From Atrina japonica (taxonomy: Eukaryota > Mollusca > Bivalvia > Pterioida > Pinnidae), in assembly GCA_030159075.1 (NCBI GenBank), contig BROG01000266.1, forward strand, positions 376,001 through 440,000: a stretch of 64,000 nt of DNA, given 5' to 3'. The notes beneath the pieces were generated by a model. That model saw nothing but the letters and a program-made list of their open reading frames with translations. It was not told the origin of the DNA and searched no databases. The translations under genes and the position numbers were made by a program. Positions 35,743 through 46,337 of the stretch are shown piece by piece. Positions within the stretch are counted from its first letter, which is position 1, and the number at the start of each line of letters is the position of its first letter.

Positions 35743-36718
35743 TGAGAAGCATAAATAACTTTCGTTTTGGAAATGTATTTGAAAGAACTTAATTATAGTC
35801 CGTTTGCTCTCCATTGAGACGGGGGTTTTGTTAAATTTCTTAAATTACACTTAATCATCAATGTTTTTAAATTTACCATACATAACTGAATTGTGAATAT
35901 GCAAATGTCTGGTTTGCCAACAATAATTTTACCCATTTACTGCAATACAAAATTTTGTAACAGTTTGTGTGAGTAAATGCACAGTTGATAAAATAGCACC
36001 CATAATTCTTTCTGATTTATGCATAAGTAGGTCGTATGCAAATCAGAAACTTTGGGATATATGACAGCTAGACTGACATGGGATATGTTACTGAAATTAT
36101 TTCATCTTGGCACGCGGGGTGTAAAACAACATAAAACAAAACAAAAAATGTTAACTTGAAATTCATGTTGACTTGCAATTGTGAGATGATCCCTAACAGA
36201 CCAGTCTGCATGAATTAAGTGTGTGACAAGTTAGGTCTTATCATGCATACATGTATAAAATGTAAATTGAATCATGTCCTTCTATTTTAAGATATGTATT
36301 TATCCTATATATAAATTGAATTGCATCCTTTTGATATTATGACAAAATGGTATTGAATCAAAGGATTATATATTTTCATGCATAATGCATTTTTTAGGTA
36401 ACCATGTGGTTTGAAAACTGTTTATATTTACAGTATTATGGCTGTTCAATGTATTGGATTTACACCCACATAATTTTTCTTGAAAGAAATTTAACATTAT
36501 TAGTAATGGGAAACTTTTCCCCGGAATTGTTTGATGCAATTAAAATTCATTTTTAGTTTATATCACCTTTAAAATAACAATGATTAGCATTTTAAATATA
36601 TAACTTAGGTAGTTTTTGCAAAAAGCAACTAAATCCCAGTTTCAATAAAAAATAAACGGATTTCAGATGAATTCTATCTGAGGAGATAAAAAGTATGATT
36701 GTTCGTTTATCTGTTATA
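35743..36718. other. Unannotated, possible SINE tail at about 36,105-36,150
   Basis: AT-rich. GGCACGCGGGGTGTAAAACA followed by AACATAAAACAAAACAAAAA looks like a retroposon 3' end. Otherwise nothing recognised. Confidence 0.4.
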
Positions 36719-36895
36719 ATGGACTCACGGCGGGTGTGTCCGGTCGACAGGGGATGCTTACTCCTCCATGGCACCTGATCCCACCTCTTGGTTTCCAGAG
36801 GTCCATGTTTGTCCATTTTTACCGGATTTGTATCTATGTCCTGGACATTCTATTGATTTATACTTTGGTATCCGAGATTTTTTATACTGAAAACA
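36719..36895 (+). mobile_element. Retroelement 3'-tail fragment (family P)
   Basis: GGACTCACGGCGGGTGTGTC, CAGGGGATGCTTACTCCTCC, CCAGAGGTCCATGTTTGTCC, TCCTGGACATTCTATTGATT and TACTTTGGTATCCGAG, in family order. One tail unit only. Confidence 0.85.
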
Positions 36896-37247
36896 TACCG
36901 AGTCGCTTCTGGTTGCTTTTTGCAATGAAGTTCTGTGTACAGAGAGTAAACCGCCTTATTGAATCTAATGATACACTCTACTCAAATTGTATTGAATGTA
37001 ATGGTGACACTTATCATTTATAACGAAAACAAGCATTAGTTTGAATTGCAATTTTGGTACAGCACTTTTGAGTTATACGAACAATGTATACACATAAAGT
37101 GAACGGGTCAAATTTAATATTCCGGCCAAGTTAGACTTCAATGCACTTCGTTCTCATGTCCAAAACGTTTTGCGTTACAACAGACAGTCCTGTATTTGAG
37201 TTAAGATTTTAAGTGCGTCTGAATACATTTCCTTTATAATTAAAATA

Positions 37248-37250
<3 letters not shown>

Positions 37251-37312
<62 letters not shown>

Positions 37313-37366
37313 TTATTATTATTATTACTTTGATTACTTTATTACTTTATCACACAGTACTTGTAA

Positions 37367-37428
<62 letters not shown>
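37251..37428. repeat. Two (AT)n tracts separated by ATT-rich spacer
   Basis: (AT)n at 37,251-37,310 and 37,368-37,428 around CATTATTATTATTATTAC and ACTTTATTACTTTATCAC. Confidence 0.97.
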
Positions 37429-37429
<1 letters not shown>

Positions 37430-37479
37430 AAGCACTAAAACCAACAACATTATTTCTCCTAGGGTGTCGGATTTAAGCA

Positions 37480-37879
37480 ATAGATACAAGTCAAGAAAAG
37501 AAGATATCAAGTACTAAAATGACTAACGACACGGACAAAATAAATGTAAATTTTTCGGGTCGACCTGTTCCTTCATCAGGATAAAACGATTAAAATAACA
37601 TGAAAAAACGTACACATACACACTCACTCAGTCACACACACTTTTATTATTACTTTATTACTTTATCAGACTCTACTTGTAACATGTAGCATTTCTTTTA
37701 TTCTCCGGTTGTGTGTGCGAGTGGGTGTTTGCGTGCGAGTGTGTTTGTGTACGTTTTTTCATATATATTTATATTCCCCGTTGATTTCCCCGTCATTGTC
37801 CTTAATAAATTCGATTTTCGAATTACGGCTAAAACGAGGCTTAAATTTATCTCCCTACCACTTCGATAAAAGCAGAGAT

Positions 37880-37950
<71 letters not shown>
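37480..37950 (-). mobile_element. Retroelement-like remnant with CTGATGAAGGAACAGGTCGA
   Basis: The minus strand reads CCTGATGAAGGAACAGGTCG and ACCCGAAAAATTTAC (37,545-37,580), a sequence I associate with ends of invertebrate retroelements. Further on are GGGGAAATCAACGGGG and AATTCGAAAATCGAATTTAT on the minus strand, then (TA)n at 37,885-37,950. Class not resolved. See the finding about its hammerhead-like core. Confidence 0.45.
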
Positions 37951-37954
<4 letters not shown>

Positions 37955-38191
37955 CACACAAAAACTTTACGTCTGTTAATTCTGACGAAATGGTAGTCAA
38001 ACAAGCAACAATTAATATTAGATTAAGAGGCGACGTATATGACAAGATTTATAATCGAACGCACCTGGCGATCACATCAATGTCTTGAAGTAAATGATAA
38101 CCTACCAGGATGTATCACCACTTCATGTCCCTGAATTTCTAGACATTTATAGGAATAAAATAAAGATAAAGTAACAACATCTTCTTGTTTA

Positions 38192-38223
<32 letters not shown>
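38192..38223. repeat. (ATG)n microsatellite
   Basis: About ten ATG/GAT triplets, followed by a short inverse ATCATCATCATG at 38,234-38,245. Confidence 0.95.
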
Positions 38224-38224
<1 letters not shown>

Positions 38225-38498
38225 ATGAAGATGATCATCATCATGCAAATTGTTTATATTTAATAAAACAAACTATATACTGCAATAAGAAGAAATAATT
38301 TAATCCATGACAATGATAGCTAGACTAACTGTACCGGTGACTGACATATATTACACTGATAGCACCATCTAAAATTCTAAATTATTCTGCTAAGATAGCT
38401 ATCTGTTTACATTGGTTACTCTTTAGGCTATACGCTTCGATTTATTATTTGGCCTTGTCTGATACCACTTCTCTTAAGAAAATCTGTTTATAATTGGA

Positions 38499-38542
38499 GC
38501 TCAACTGATGAAGTCTAAATGACAGAAACAGTCGTCTTGAGC
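38499..38542 (+). ncRNA. Candidate minimal hammerhead ribozyme (HHR-1)
   Basis: Elements in order: stem I 5' strand GCTCAA (38,499-38,504); core CTGATGA (38,505-38,511); stem II GTC (38,513-38,515), loop TAAAT, GAC (38,521-38,523); core GAAA (38,525-38,528); stem III closing C (38,529) and G (38,534) around loop AGTC; cleavage triplet GTC (38,534-38,536); stem I 3' strand TTGAGC (38,537-38,542), a perfect complement of GCTCAA. Predicted cleavage lies between 38,536 and 38,537. One deviation: A·A (38,512/38,524) where G-C is usual next to the core. The very short stem III with a 4-base loop is the known form of hammerheads in Penelope-like elements and retrozymes. Recognition is by eye; activity untested. 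Confidence 0.7.
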
Positions 38543-38884
38543 ATTATAACTTTGGTATTATGTTTATAATATATTTATACATTCCATTAGGGTTCACTCA
38601 CAGCAGGTGAGAGCGAATTTAATGCAAATGATGCTATGTCTCGAATACAAATAATTACTGAATTTGAATATCAAGAGATATATGGTAATGAATATAGACA
38701 ACGCATTGTTTGACGATAATTAAAGCCCCCAAACACAAATAAATGTCGTATATGGTTCTATGTTATCTTGGATACAAAGTACGTTTAGCAACCTTAAGAC
38801 CAATTACCTATAGATAAAAGCTAACCTATAAGTAAAAGAATCTGGAATACGAGGAGTTGTTCCTCACTTATTTCATCTGGATGT

Positions 38885-39240
38885 GACAGTGGACTCACGA
38901 CGGGTGTGACCGGTCAACAGGGCTTACTCCTCCATGACACCTGATCCCACCTCTAGATTTCCAGAGGGCCGTGTTTGTCCAATATTCACCAGATTTGTAT
39001 ATCAAGTGTCCTGGACATCCGGAAGATTTATATTTTGGCATCTGAGATTTTTATATTATATTTGTATCCTGGACGTCCTGAAGATTTATACCTTGGTATC
39101 TGAGATTTTTATATTGTATATTTATCCTGGACATCCTGAAGATTTATACTGTGGTATCGGAGATATTTATATTGTATATGTATCCTGGACATCTGGAAAA
39201 TTTATACTTTGGTATCTGAGATTTTTATATAGATAGATTC
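38885..39240 (+). mobile_element. Retroelement 3' tail (family P) with four 58-bp terminal units
   Basis: GTGGACTCACGACGGGTGTG, ACCGGTCAACAGGGCTTACT, CACCTGATCCCACCTCTAG and CCAGAGGGCCGTGTTTGTCC are followed by four units starting TCCTGGACATCC at 39,009, 39,067, 39,125 and 39,183 (exactly 58 apart), each with GAAGATTTATACTTTGGTAT and CTGAGATTTTTATATT. HHR-1 lies about 340 bases upstream in the same orientation. Confidence 0.85.
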
Positions 39241-39407
39241 AATAACAATCGCTTATTAAGCTTAAGTGGTTCATATATAAAATCGCAAATAATTCATTTC
39301 TTAAATTATATTTTCGTCCATTTCTTTCCGTTGTCGTATTTAAGTAATTTCCGAGGAGGAGCTTTCAGTTTGTTGTTGAAACATTTTAAACGTATTCAAC
39401 GCATGAC

Positions 39408-39749
39408 CATTTCATATACAGAGGCAAACCACGTACTGATACGTTGTTGTCAGATGTATATCAGGAATCGAGTTTAATGTCAACATTCCGAAAATTCCCT
39501 GGTCTTTATGATGACCTTGTTTGGAAATACTACGTTTCAACTGAATTAAATGTTGAATGACCTGTTCGATGACAGTTGTTGAGTCGTCTGTACCAATTAT
39601 GACGAGGACGTATTTATTTTAAATTTGACTCTAGACTCGCTCATGATGTGACCTGTTAAATATGGAAAACATACTCTTCGATGACACCTGCTTCCACCTC
39701 TTACTTTCCTGAGGTCCATGGTTGTTCAGTCTTCACCAGATTTCTGAAC

Positions 39750-39780
<31 letters not shown>
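39408..39780 (+). pseudogene. Retroelement (family P) with RT C-terminal coding remnant and tail
   Basis: One frame from 39,408 reads HFIYRGKPRTDTLLSDVY, then MSTFRKFPGLYDDLVWKYYV and stops TGA near 39,560. This resembles the C-terminal end of a retroelement reverse-transcriptase ORF (IxRGKxLTDKLL...FRKFYGRYNDLV...Y..S pattern). It continues into GTTCGATGACAGTTGTTGAG and the family tail (GAGGTCCATGGTTGTTCAG), then (AT)n at 39,752-39,778. Only the last 50 or so residues remain. Confidence 0.7.
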
Positions 39781-39782
<2 letters not shown>

Positions 39783-40395
39783 CGTAAAACAATATCTCTA
39801 AACAAAAAAGATAAATAAATCAATAAACAAATGTTGTAACTAAGTCACTCCTGCCTCAATCAAGAAATGAAAATGTGATTACATGTATCATGTAATCTAT
39901 ACCGTCTTTTATGATAAAGAAGCATTTAATTACTTCAAAATGTACCGATAACATTATAGTCACATCCATCATCATTCATTTCATTGACATGGGAATTATT
40001 TCATTAGTTTCGTTAGCATCTTGATCGCGTAATGCGCGACATTAATCACGCAAGACGTTCTTCAATTTCTTAGATTAAACGTCAAGTTTTTTTTGCTAGC
40101 TGTGATGAACCCCGGGTAAATGATTAATCACGATGATGTACAGTGATCTTAACTCTTAAGTATACAGTGAAATTCTTCTACAGAAAAAGGTTGAGCAGCT
40201 GATAGTAATATTATAAGAATTTAAATCTTAGTTATTACATAATGAAATATCTTGTAATTGAAGACACATGTATGCTCTCGAATGAGTGGGATAATAAGTT
40301 GGACATACTAATGACAGACACTTAAATGGGTATACGTATACAAGTATATATACCGATATATCAAAGAATTAATGGGAATGATGTTCAGGAGACTA
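39781..40395. other. Unannotated
   Basis: No feature recognised. Confidence 0.5.
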
Positions 40396-40530
40396 CTGTA
40401 AATCCAGACATTTTCGCGGAACTTTATTTTCGCGATATACGAGTTATTAATTTATTCTCGAGATGATATTTTCGCGATTTCGAATGCCCATTTCGTCATA
40501 CCATGATCAACTTCATTACGCGATTTTATT

Positions 40531-40606
<76 letters not shown>

Positions 40607-40661
40607 TCTTGCGAAATTACGGGTATAAAATTCTCGCGAATAAAACCGGATTTACAGTACA
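40396..40661. repeat. TIR element (family G) with (GA)n microsatellite inside
   Basis: Left end TACTGTAAATCCAGACATTT TCGCG; right end CGCGAATAAAACCGGATTTA CAGTA: inverted copies, each starting TACTGTAAATCC. Interior has repeated TTTTCGCGA motifs and (GA)n at 40,534-40,600. TA at both edges fits a TA target duplication. A partial relative is at 57,005-57,075. Confidence 0.8.
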
Positions 40662-40709
40662 TAAAAATCGGGGAATGTTTGTGATTTACGGATGGCCTAT
40701 AGGTACTAA

Positions 40710-40790
40710 CCGGGTATATTGTAACATGGTTCTCGGCTCTACCATATGACTGAAAAGTTGTTTAATGTGGCATTAAACACCAATACATGA
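40710..40790 (+). repeat. SINE tail fragment (family S1)
   Basis: GGGTATATTGTAACATGG, TACCATATGACTGAAAAGTT and GTTTAATGTGGCATTAAACA match the S1 3' end. A short minus-strand family-P fragment (GCCGTGAGTCCACAGTCAAA) follows at 40,883. Confidence 0.65.
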
Positions 40791-41719
40791 AAAAAATAAC
40801 CTGGTGAACTTTAGACAAACACTGACTTTTGAAAAGCCAAGGCTGTAGTCAAGTGCTACGGAGAAGAAAGCATCCTTTGTCCTGCCGTGAGTCCACAGTC
40901 AAATATGTGTAAACCCCATGTAATAAGATTTTCCTGATAGTGTTCCACACAGGATTATTAAGATTTATGTTATACTAAGTTGTTTATTGGGAACAAGTCA
41001 AAGCACATTTTGCAGTATGGGATTAATAACACATTATATTGCCGCAAAATTACACATGTATGTGCATTTCAGCAACATAATTTCATATTATGAGTCAAAT
41101 TACTTCGAGATGAGCAGGTTATCACAAGCATTTAAAGACGCATCAACAATTATATTCAAACATTTCTGTTAGTGAGGTATGGTCATGGCGATCCAGATAT
41201 GTCGAAGTAAAATTTGCGAAAAATAACTCAAAACGCGTATATTAATCATTATACCTAAAACCGGTGTTTTTTATATTCTTTAAAAATATATACCGATCTT
41301 GTCACTGGAATCTGACCTTCATTTTGGTCTTTTGAGTCTGTGACTACAAACTCGTGGCAATATTGACCGTACATACGTGATCCTTTACACACTCTCTTGT
41401 TTACTCCATACATGTGGTATGATGTATAAATACAATTAAATGTAGGACATACATTCATTAAATTATCTTCTGTTGCGTTTGCCTACATAATGTTAGCTAC
41501 AAGATTAAATGTTAAATGTTCCAACACATAACACACATAGACAATTTCAAGCGAATTAAATATCATAAACATTATTAAAAAGGTTTTAGTTTTGTAAAAA
41601 TAGGTCAAACCAAATGTTCAAGACGATAGTTCTGTCAATTACACTTCGTAAGTTCAGTTCATACGAGGCAAAACAAAAATGTAAATGTACATACATTTCT
41701 AAAGACGTCTAATGGTTTA
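40791..41719. other. Unannotated
   Basis: Apart from the small family-P fragment at about 40,880-40,925, nothing recognised. Confidence 0.5.
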
Positions 41720-42005
41720 TTGTTTGTTTGTTTATTGTTGTTTAAAGTCCCACTCAAGAATCTTTCACTCATATGGATACGTCACCAAATGCCGGTGAAG
41801 GGCTTCCAATTTTGGCCTATGCTCGGCACTTGCGGCCGGCCATTGAGCAGTGAGGGTTATTTAACGTGTCGATACCTACTGTGACACTGGACCTCGGTTT
41901 TCACTGTCTCATCCAAAGGACAGGAAACCAAACTGCCGCCGGCTGGACTCGAACTCACGACCTCACGATCAAGAGACGAGCGCGCTACCGACTGAGCCAG
42001 ACCGA
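41720..42005 (-). repeat. tRNA-derived SINE (family S2), near full length
   Basis: On the minus strand it begins at about 42,005 with a tRNA-like head: GGTCTGGCTCAGTCGGTAGC (A box TGGCTCAGTCGG), then GTCGTGAGTTCGAGTCC (B box GAGTTCGAGTCC). The body reads CTTTGGATGAGACAGTGAAA, CCGAGGTCCAGTGTCACAG and TAGGCCAAAATTGGAAGCCC, and the 3' end is GGGACTTTAAACAACAATAA then ACAAACAAAC. It is not a functional tRNA gene, since the head continues into the SINE body. Confidence 0.9.
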
Positions 42006-42560
42006 CTCTTACGTCTAATGGTAGACACTGTAAAAAGATTACTCTCTAAACTTTTGAGCTGTTAAAGAATGAGAGACGAACACGTTTGCTCTTCTACAGT
42101 ACTAATCCCATAAGCTTCAATCATGGTGTTCTTCACAAAATAAACAACAATTTCTAGCATCAAATTATTAAGCAGTTGATTGTCATTTAATGGGCAACTG
42201 TTAGGTAAACTAATGCCAAAATTTCTTTGCAGATCACTAACCCCAAAACACAACTCGATATAAAACACATGTCTTGTAACATTGCTAAATATATGTCTGA
42301 AATAACTTCTACTTAAAAGCAAAACCTAGAGCGGTGACTAAATGATTGAAATTTTGCCTTACGACCCGGACAACTGTAATTTGAACCTTGGTCAGATCAG
42401 TTGTTTTTATACATTGTGTATTGATTGTTCCTGATAACTGTGTGCTATGAAGAAGTTCAAGCCATTGGTCTTTCGGGTAATATTTGAAACCGATGGCTAG
42501 TGTCGTGTGGTAGATTTATTTAATATGCTAGATTCGTTTGGAAATATACATTTATATCAA
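42006..42560. other. Unannotated
   Basis: No feature recognised. Minus-strand frame 42,062-42,322 has no recognisable motif. Confidence 0.5.
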
Positions 42561-42566
42561 ATTAGA

Positions 42567-42606
42567 ACTCAACTGATAAAGTCTTATAGACAAAATCGTT
42601 TTGAGC
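42567..42606 (+). ncRNA. Decayed hammerhead relative (HHR-3)
   Basis: ACTCAA (42,567-42,572), CTGATAA (core with G to A), GTC-TTATA-GAC (stem II), then AAAATCGTT in place of GAAAC-loop-GTC and TTGAGC (42,601-42,606). Stem I would pair with one mismatch. The core lacks GAAA and the loop of stem III is lost, so this copy is expected to be inactive. Downstream CATTCCTTCTGGCTTCTTTT parallels the sequence after HHR-2. Confidence 0.55.
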
Positions 42607-42644
42607 ATTCCTTCTGGCTTCTTTTGAAAACTTTTAACTTTATC

Positions 42645-42690
42645 GAATGGCGTTTTACACCACACTCAACATTATATTATTAGTTACATA
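42645..42690 (-). repeat. SINE 3'-tail fragment (family S1)
   Basis: The minus strand reads AATGTTGAGTGTGGTGTAAA ACGCCATTC, the S1 tail only. 42,691-43,075 holds nothing else recognised, although TCACCGAAACCCCAATATAT and CCGCCATGTTTGTTTACATC look like parts of a dispersed repeat. Confidence 0.65.
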
Positions 42691-43077
42691 GTGTTTTGCA
42701 GGGGTGATACGGAAATTTATTGGGTCCATGAAAAAAATTGCACGAGGCGAAGCCCAATATATTTTCGTATCACCGAAACCCCAATATATTTCTATATCAT
42801 CGCTGTAGAACACTATACAATAAATTTATCACACAGATGGCCTGCCTTTTGTTGCTTCTTAAAGTATATTTCGTTATTTCTTTTTCGCTGCGCGAAGCAA
42901 ACCTGTCCGCCATGTTTGTTTACATCTCTCGTCTGCTAAGAGTGACGTCACTCGTGAGGGGTAATATCAAAACTAATATATAATTTGATACAAGAATATG
43001 TTATATCCTTCTAAACCAATCGAATTCTGAGTGTTTTGCTAGAGGTGGGATAAGAGCGTATATTAATATGGGCGTGG

Positions 43078-43272
43078 TCAGTTTTTAATGGTAGAAGTGA
43101 GGACCCAGTTACAATGTACACGACGAAAGACCACCAGATTTCCACAAGAAAACTGACAAGCTTTCTCACAAAACCAGCTTAGGTTCCAGCGGGTCTCAAA
43201 TCACATTGACTAGAGGTGAGGACCTCTTGGTTGAAAGCGCATTGCTCTGACCACTTGGGCACGGAGACCCCT
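43078..43272 (-). repeat. SINE (family S1), full length
   Basis: On the minus strand: GGGGTCTCCGTGCCCAAGTG then GTCAGAGCAATGCGC (tRNA-like head with A-box-like GCCCAAGTGG), ACCTCTAGTCAATGTGATTTGA in the B-box region (diverged), CGCTGGAACCTAAGCTGG, CACAAAACC-side body, GGTGGTCTTTCGTCG and TACCATTAAAAACTGACCAC. This copy shows the head missing from most others. Confidence 0.85.
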
Positions 43273-43529
43273 ATTGCGATGGAAAAAATCTGGATACGTA
43301 ATCAAGTACGCAGACATTTTGGGCGTAACAATTAAACGGAATAAAAAACTATTAATACTTCATGGAAATGATGAATACGGTGATACTTATATCTTCAAAG
43401 TAATTCCAAAGTTTGTCAAATGCTTTAACGTTAGTGGAGATTTCCGGATTAAAATTAATTAGGATTGTTTTAAACATTATTAACACATCTAGAAACTATA
43501 TCAAATTACGGGTTCCATTTCGATGCTAT

Positions 43530-43690
43530 GTTCATTAGCTGTGTTTACCTACCCCCCCCCCCCAACAAAAATGTTTTGATTTTTTTTACTTTTACTATAC
43601 TCGATGCACAATAATAATTAATTTAAGAAAATTGCTTCAGATACCCAGGTTTGACACCTTTTCAGTTGCAATTGATTAACTCAAATAAAT
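43530..43690. repeat. Fold-back element fragment (family F)
   Basis: CATTAGCTGTGTTTACCTAC followed by a C14 run, then ACTTTTACTATACTCGATGC and CAGTTGCAATTGATTAACTC. It matches the left and central parts of the copy at 44,425. Confidence 0.65.
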
Positions 43691-44424
43691 GATAAACAAT
43701 TCACTGTGTGTTTACTCTTTTTAACAGAAGATTTACTTTCCACTAAGGTTTTTGACATTGTAGTGTTTCAACTATTCATGATTAATTTGTTACAGAAAAA
43801 GAAACAAAAACAGAGGAATCAAATAGACCACAGTGTAAAGATATTTCTTTTGGCAAATCACGTTAGAACATGTCTGATGCACAATTTTTGAATGCCTGTA
43901 TAGTTGAGTAATTTTTGAAAACCATATTTGTCAGCACTGATTATCTCCCTTTGCCAGCGATGATAGCGTGGGTTTCCTTTTTCATTATTTAATAAAAAGT
44001 GTCAGATTAGAAATACTTCATCCAACATATGGATACAGTTTTATCGGTGTTTCATTTTAGAAATTAAATTTCTTTTCAGCAATTAATTTACACGGATGCG
44101 AAATGGATTTGCAACCGTGGTTATAATTAAAATATCTTATAGAAAAATTGCTTTTCCACACTTAGTTACACAGAATAACTCTCATGGGGTAGTTATGAAT
44201 TGTTTTTTCTTTTTACGATGAAATACATTCATATGAAAATATATTTTAAACTGGCACCCCACCATGATAGCTCATCTGAAATAGCTATGATCTGGGTTTA
44301 ATTTTCAAAATCAGATACCGACGAAACAATTGTATCAGTTTTTTTTTTATAATTTCAAAACTTTCGAATCACATACACCATTGTGTACCTTCCTGTAACA
44401 TTTCATCTTGTTTTCTTATTTAGG
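43691..44424. other. Unannotated
   Basis: No feature recognised. Confidence 0.5.
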
Positions 44425-44785
44425 ACTTTAAAGGGGCGTTAGCTGTGTTTTTTTTTTTTTTCAAAAATACCCCCCCCCCTTTTTACTACTTAGATTAATA
44501 TAAAATAACAAAATAGAAATATACACAGCCATAGAAACCCAAGTTTGAGACTCTTTCAATTGCAATTGATTAACTCAACCTTACTATTTGTATATGAGTA
44601 GAAAACTGGACATAACTTTATTTTCACAAAAATATACAGCAATATAAGATCTTTTATACCTGTGTATATTATATACCTGTGTATACCTGTGTATATACAG
44701 GTGTGTGCCTGTGTATTGCTCTTATTTGTTATTGTACAACTAGTACAAGGAGTAAAAGTAGAAAAAATGAAATACAATGTACATG
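44425..44785. repeat. Fold-back element (family F)
   Basis: AAGGGGCGTTAGCTGTGTTT, T16 and C10 runs, ATACACAGCCATAGAAACCC, TTTCAATTGCAATTGATTAA, then the inverted arm with ACAAAAATATACAGCAATAT AAGATC, ACCTGTGTAT repeats, GCTCTTATTTGTTATTGTAC and AGTAGAAAAAAT. ACCTGTGTAT is expanded four times here. Confidence 0.75.
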
Positions 44786-45857
44786 AATTGTTTTTGGTAC
44801 ACACAGCTTTAATATCTCAATATCAAAATCCCATTTTATGTACTCATTAATTGAACAGTTACACATTTCTCCAAAGTCATACTGTAATATTTGTTTACGT
44901 CAGTGATCACACAAAAATCCTAAAAAGAACCCCCCCCCAAAAAAAACAAAACAAAAACAAAACAAAACAAAAAACAAACTGTGTCAAGTTTTGTTTCCTC
45001 TTGGTTATTTATAATTTTACACCGTTACCGGTAATAAAGTTTGCCGCTCATAGCTTTGTACATTTGAAACCTACTTGAAATAAAGTTCAAATTCAAAAAA
45101 ATAATCAAAACCATATACTTATACTTGAACTTTTGTTCAATGCGAACATAAAATCTCGTCCCGACTAATACATATTAACTCTTTACTGCTGTGATGCTCA
45201 GTTTGAACTATGCTATAAGAAACAGTGGGTCTGATTAACAGGTCTCAGTTACAAAACAATACAAGATGTGATAACATAGAGAACTAGCTGTAATTCAGTA
45301 AAAGCTCTACTATCGATGTTCTGTGTAAAGTGTTTTATAATAACCTTTCATTTCATGGAATTGAGAGACAGAGATAATATGTTACTGATAGATCGATTTG
45401 GTAAGTTTTATTTTTCTTTTTAGTTTCGACTCTATGATATTTTACCGTTGAGTTTTAATTATCCTCCCTGTCAGGAGAAATAATTTAAGAGACTGTTTCT
45501 GCACATGATTTTCGATTATAACTGTCAAAGTGATTAAGTCAGTAGCAATCCATTTCATATAATTCGGCCGTGTATTTTAGCGATCTTTATACCACGGTAT
45601 TTAAGCATGTCTTTGTGTCAAGATAACCTATTTAAGCGTCGCTGTGCACCACGGCTGAAATTTTTCACCATCCTTGGAATTGTCTTCTTGTGCTTAGTTA
45701 TTGATAACAATTATCTGTTATTGTCATTGATATACCATAAATCAGATTTTTGTGGCATGAATTAATTTTAAGACATTGCGGTGTGTGTTTTGAATTTACA
45801 CATTTCATTTCACGTGTGTATGTTGTGAATTTGCACACATATTTCATTTCACGCTCG

Positions 45858-45860
<3 letters not shown>
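44786..45860. other. Unannotated
   Basis: An A/C-rich stretch (44,930-44,985, with runs of C9 and repeated AAAAC) and a possible decayed family-T piece (TTAACTCTTTACTGCTGTGA at 45,177). No gene recognised. Confidence 0.45.
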
Positions 45861-45912
<52 letters not shown>

Positions 45913-45914
45913 GT
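45861..45914. repeat. (GT)n microsatellite
   Basis: About 23 GT dinucleotides with one CGT interruption. Confidence 0.97.
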
Positions 45915-45962
45915 TTGTGTTGTGAATATATGGTATGAACCAAATCCAAATGTTATTCAAGT

Positions 45963-46337
45963 TTAGATGTAAGCCACGGAAGTCTTGCACACACATTTCA
46001 GTTCGCCAGAGGTTTTTTTTTCGACGACGGTGGATGTAACAGTTACACCAACAACATGTTTAGCCAATGACATACTTTTTATATTTTGTAAAACATTCAC
46101 AAAAGTGTCGATTTCCATAAGATTCGATTTCTCTGAATTTATATTGATATTAGAAAATATTAAAGTATTATAATCACGCATTTCGGAAATATTGATTTCA
46201 TAGATCAGAACGTTTCTTGTGTTATAGCGTATCAACCAGTAATTTATGGTATCTCCGATAATTTGTAAACCTTTAAAACCGCAACAGTCACCAGAGTCAA
46301 TACCGATAACTTGACTATGACATTTATTAGACATCAA
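45963..46337 (-). other. Unrecognised 124-residue open frame
   Basis: Minus-strand frame starting MMSNKCHSQVIGIDSGDCCG, continuing without a stop for 124 codons in AT-rich DNA. Its composition is mixed rather than low-complexity, but I recognise no domain, and no splice-site, promoter or poly(A) context confirms a gene. It could be chance or a fragment of an old element. Confidence 0.2.

Noticed and set aside
36736..37023. 95-codon plus-strand frame
   Set aside because: It translates the non-coding family-P retroelement tail; equivalent copies have the frame disrupted.
41940..42005. Possible tRNA gene on the minus strand
   Set aside because: A and B boxes are good, but the sequence continues into a SINE body shared with 49,335-49,580.
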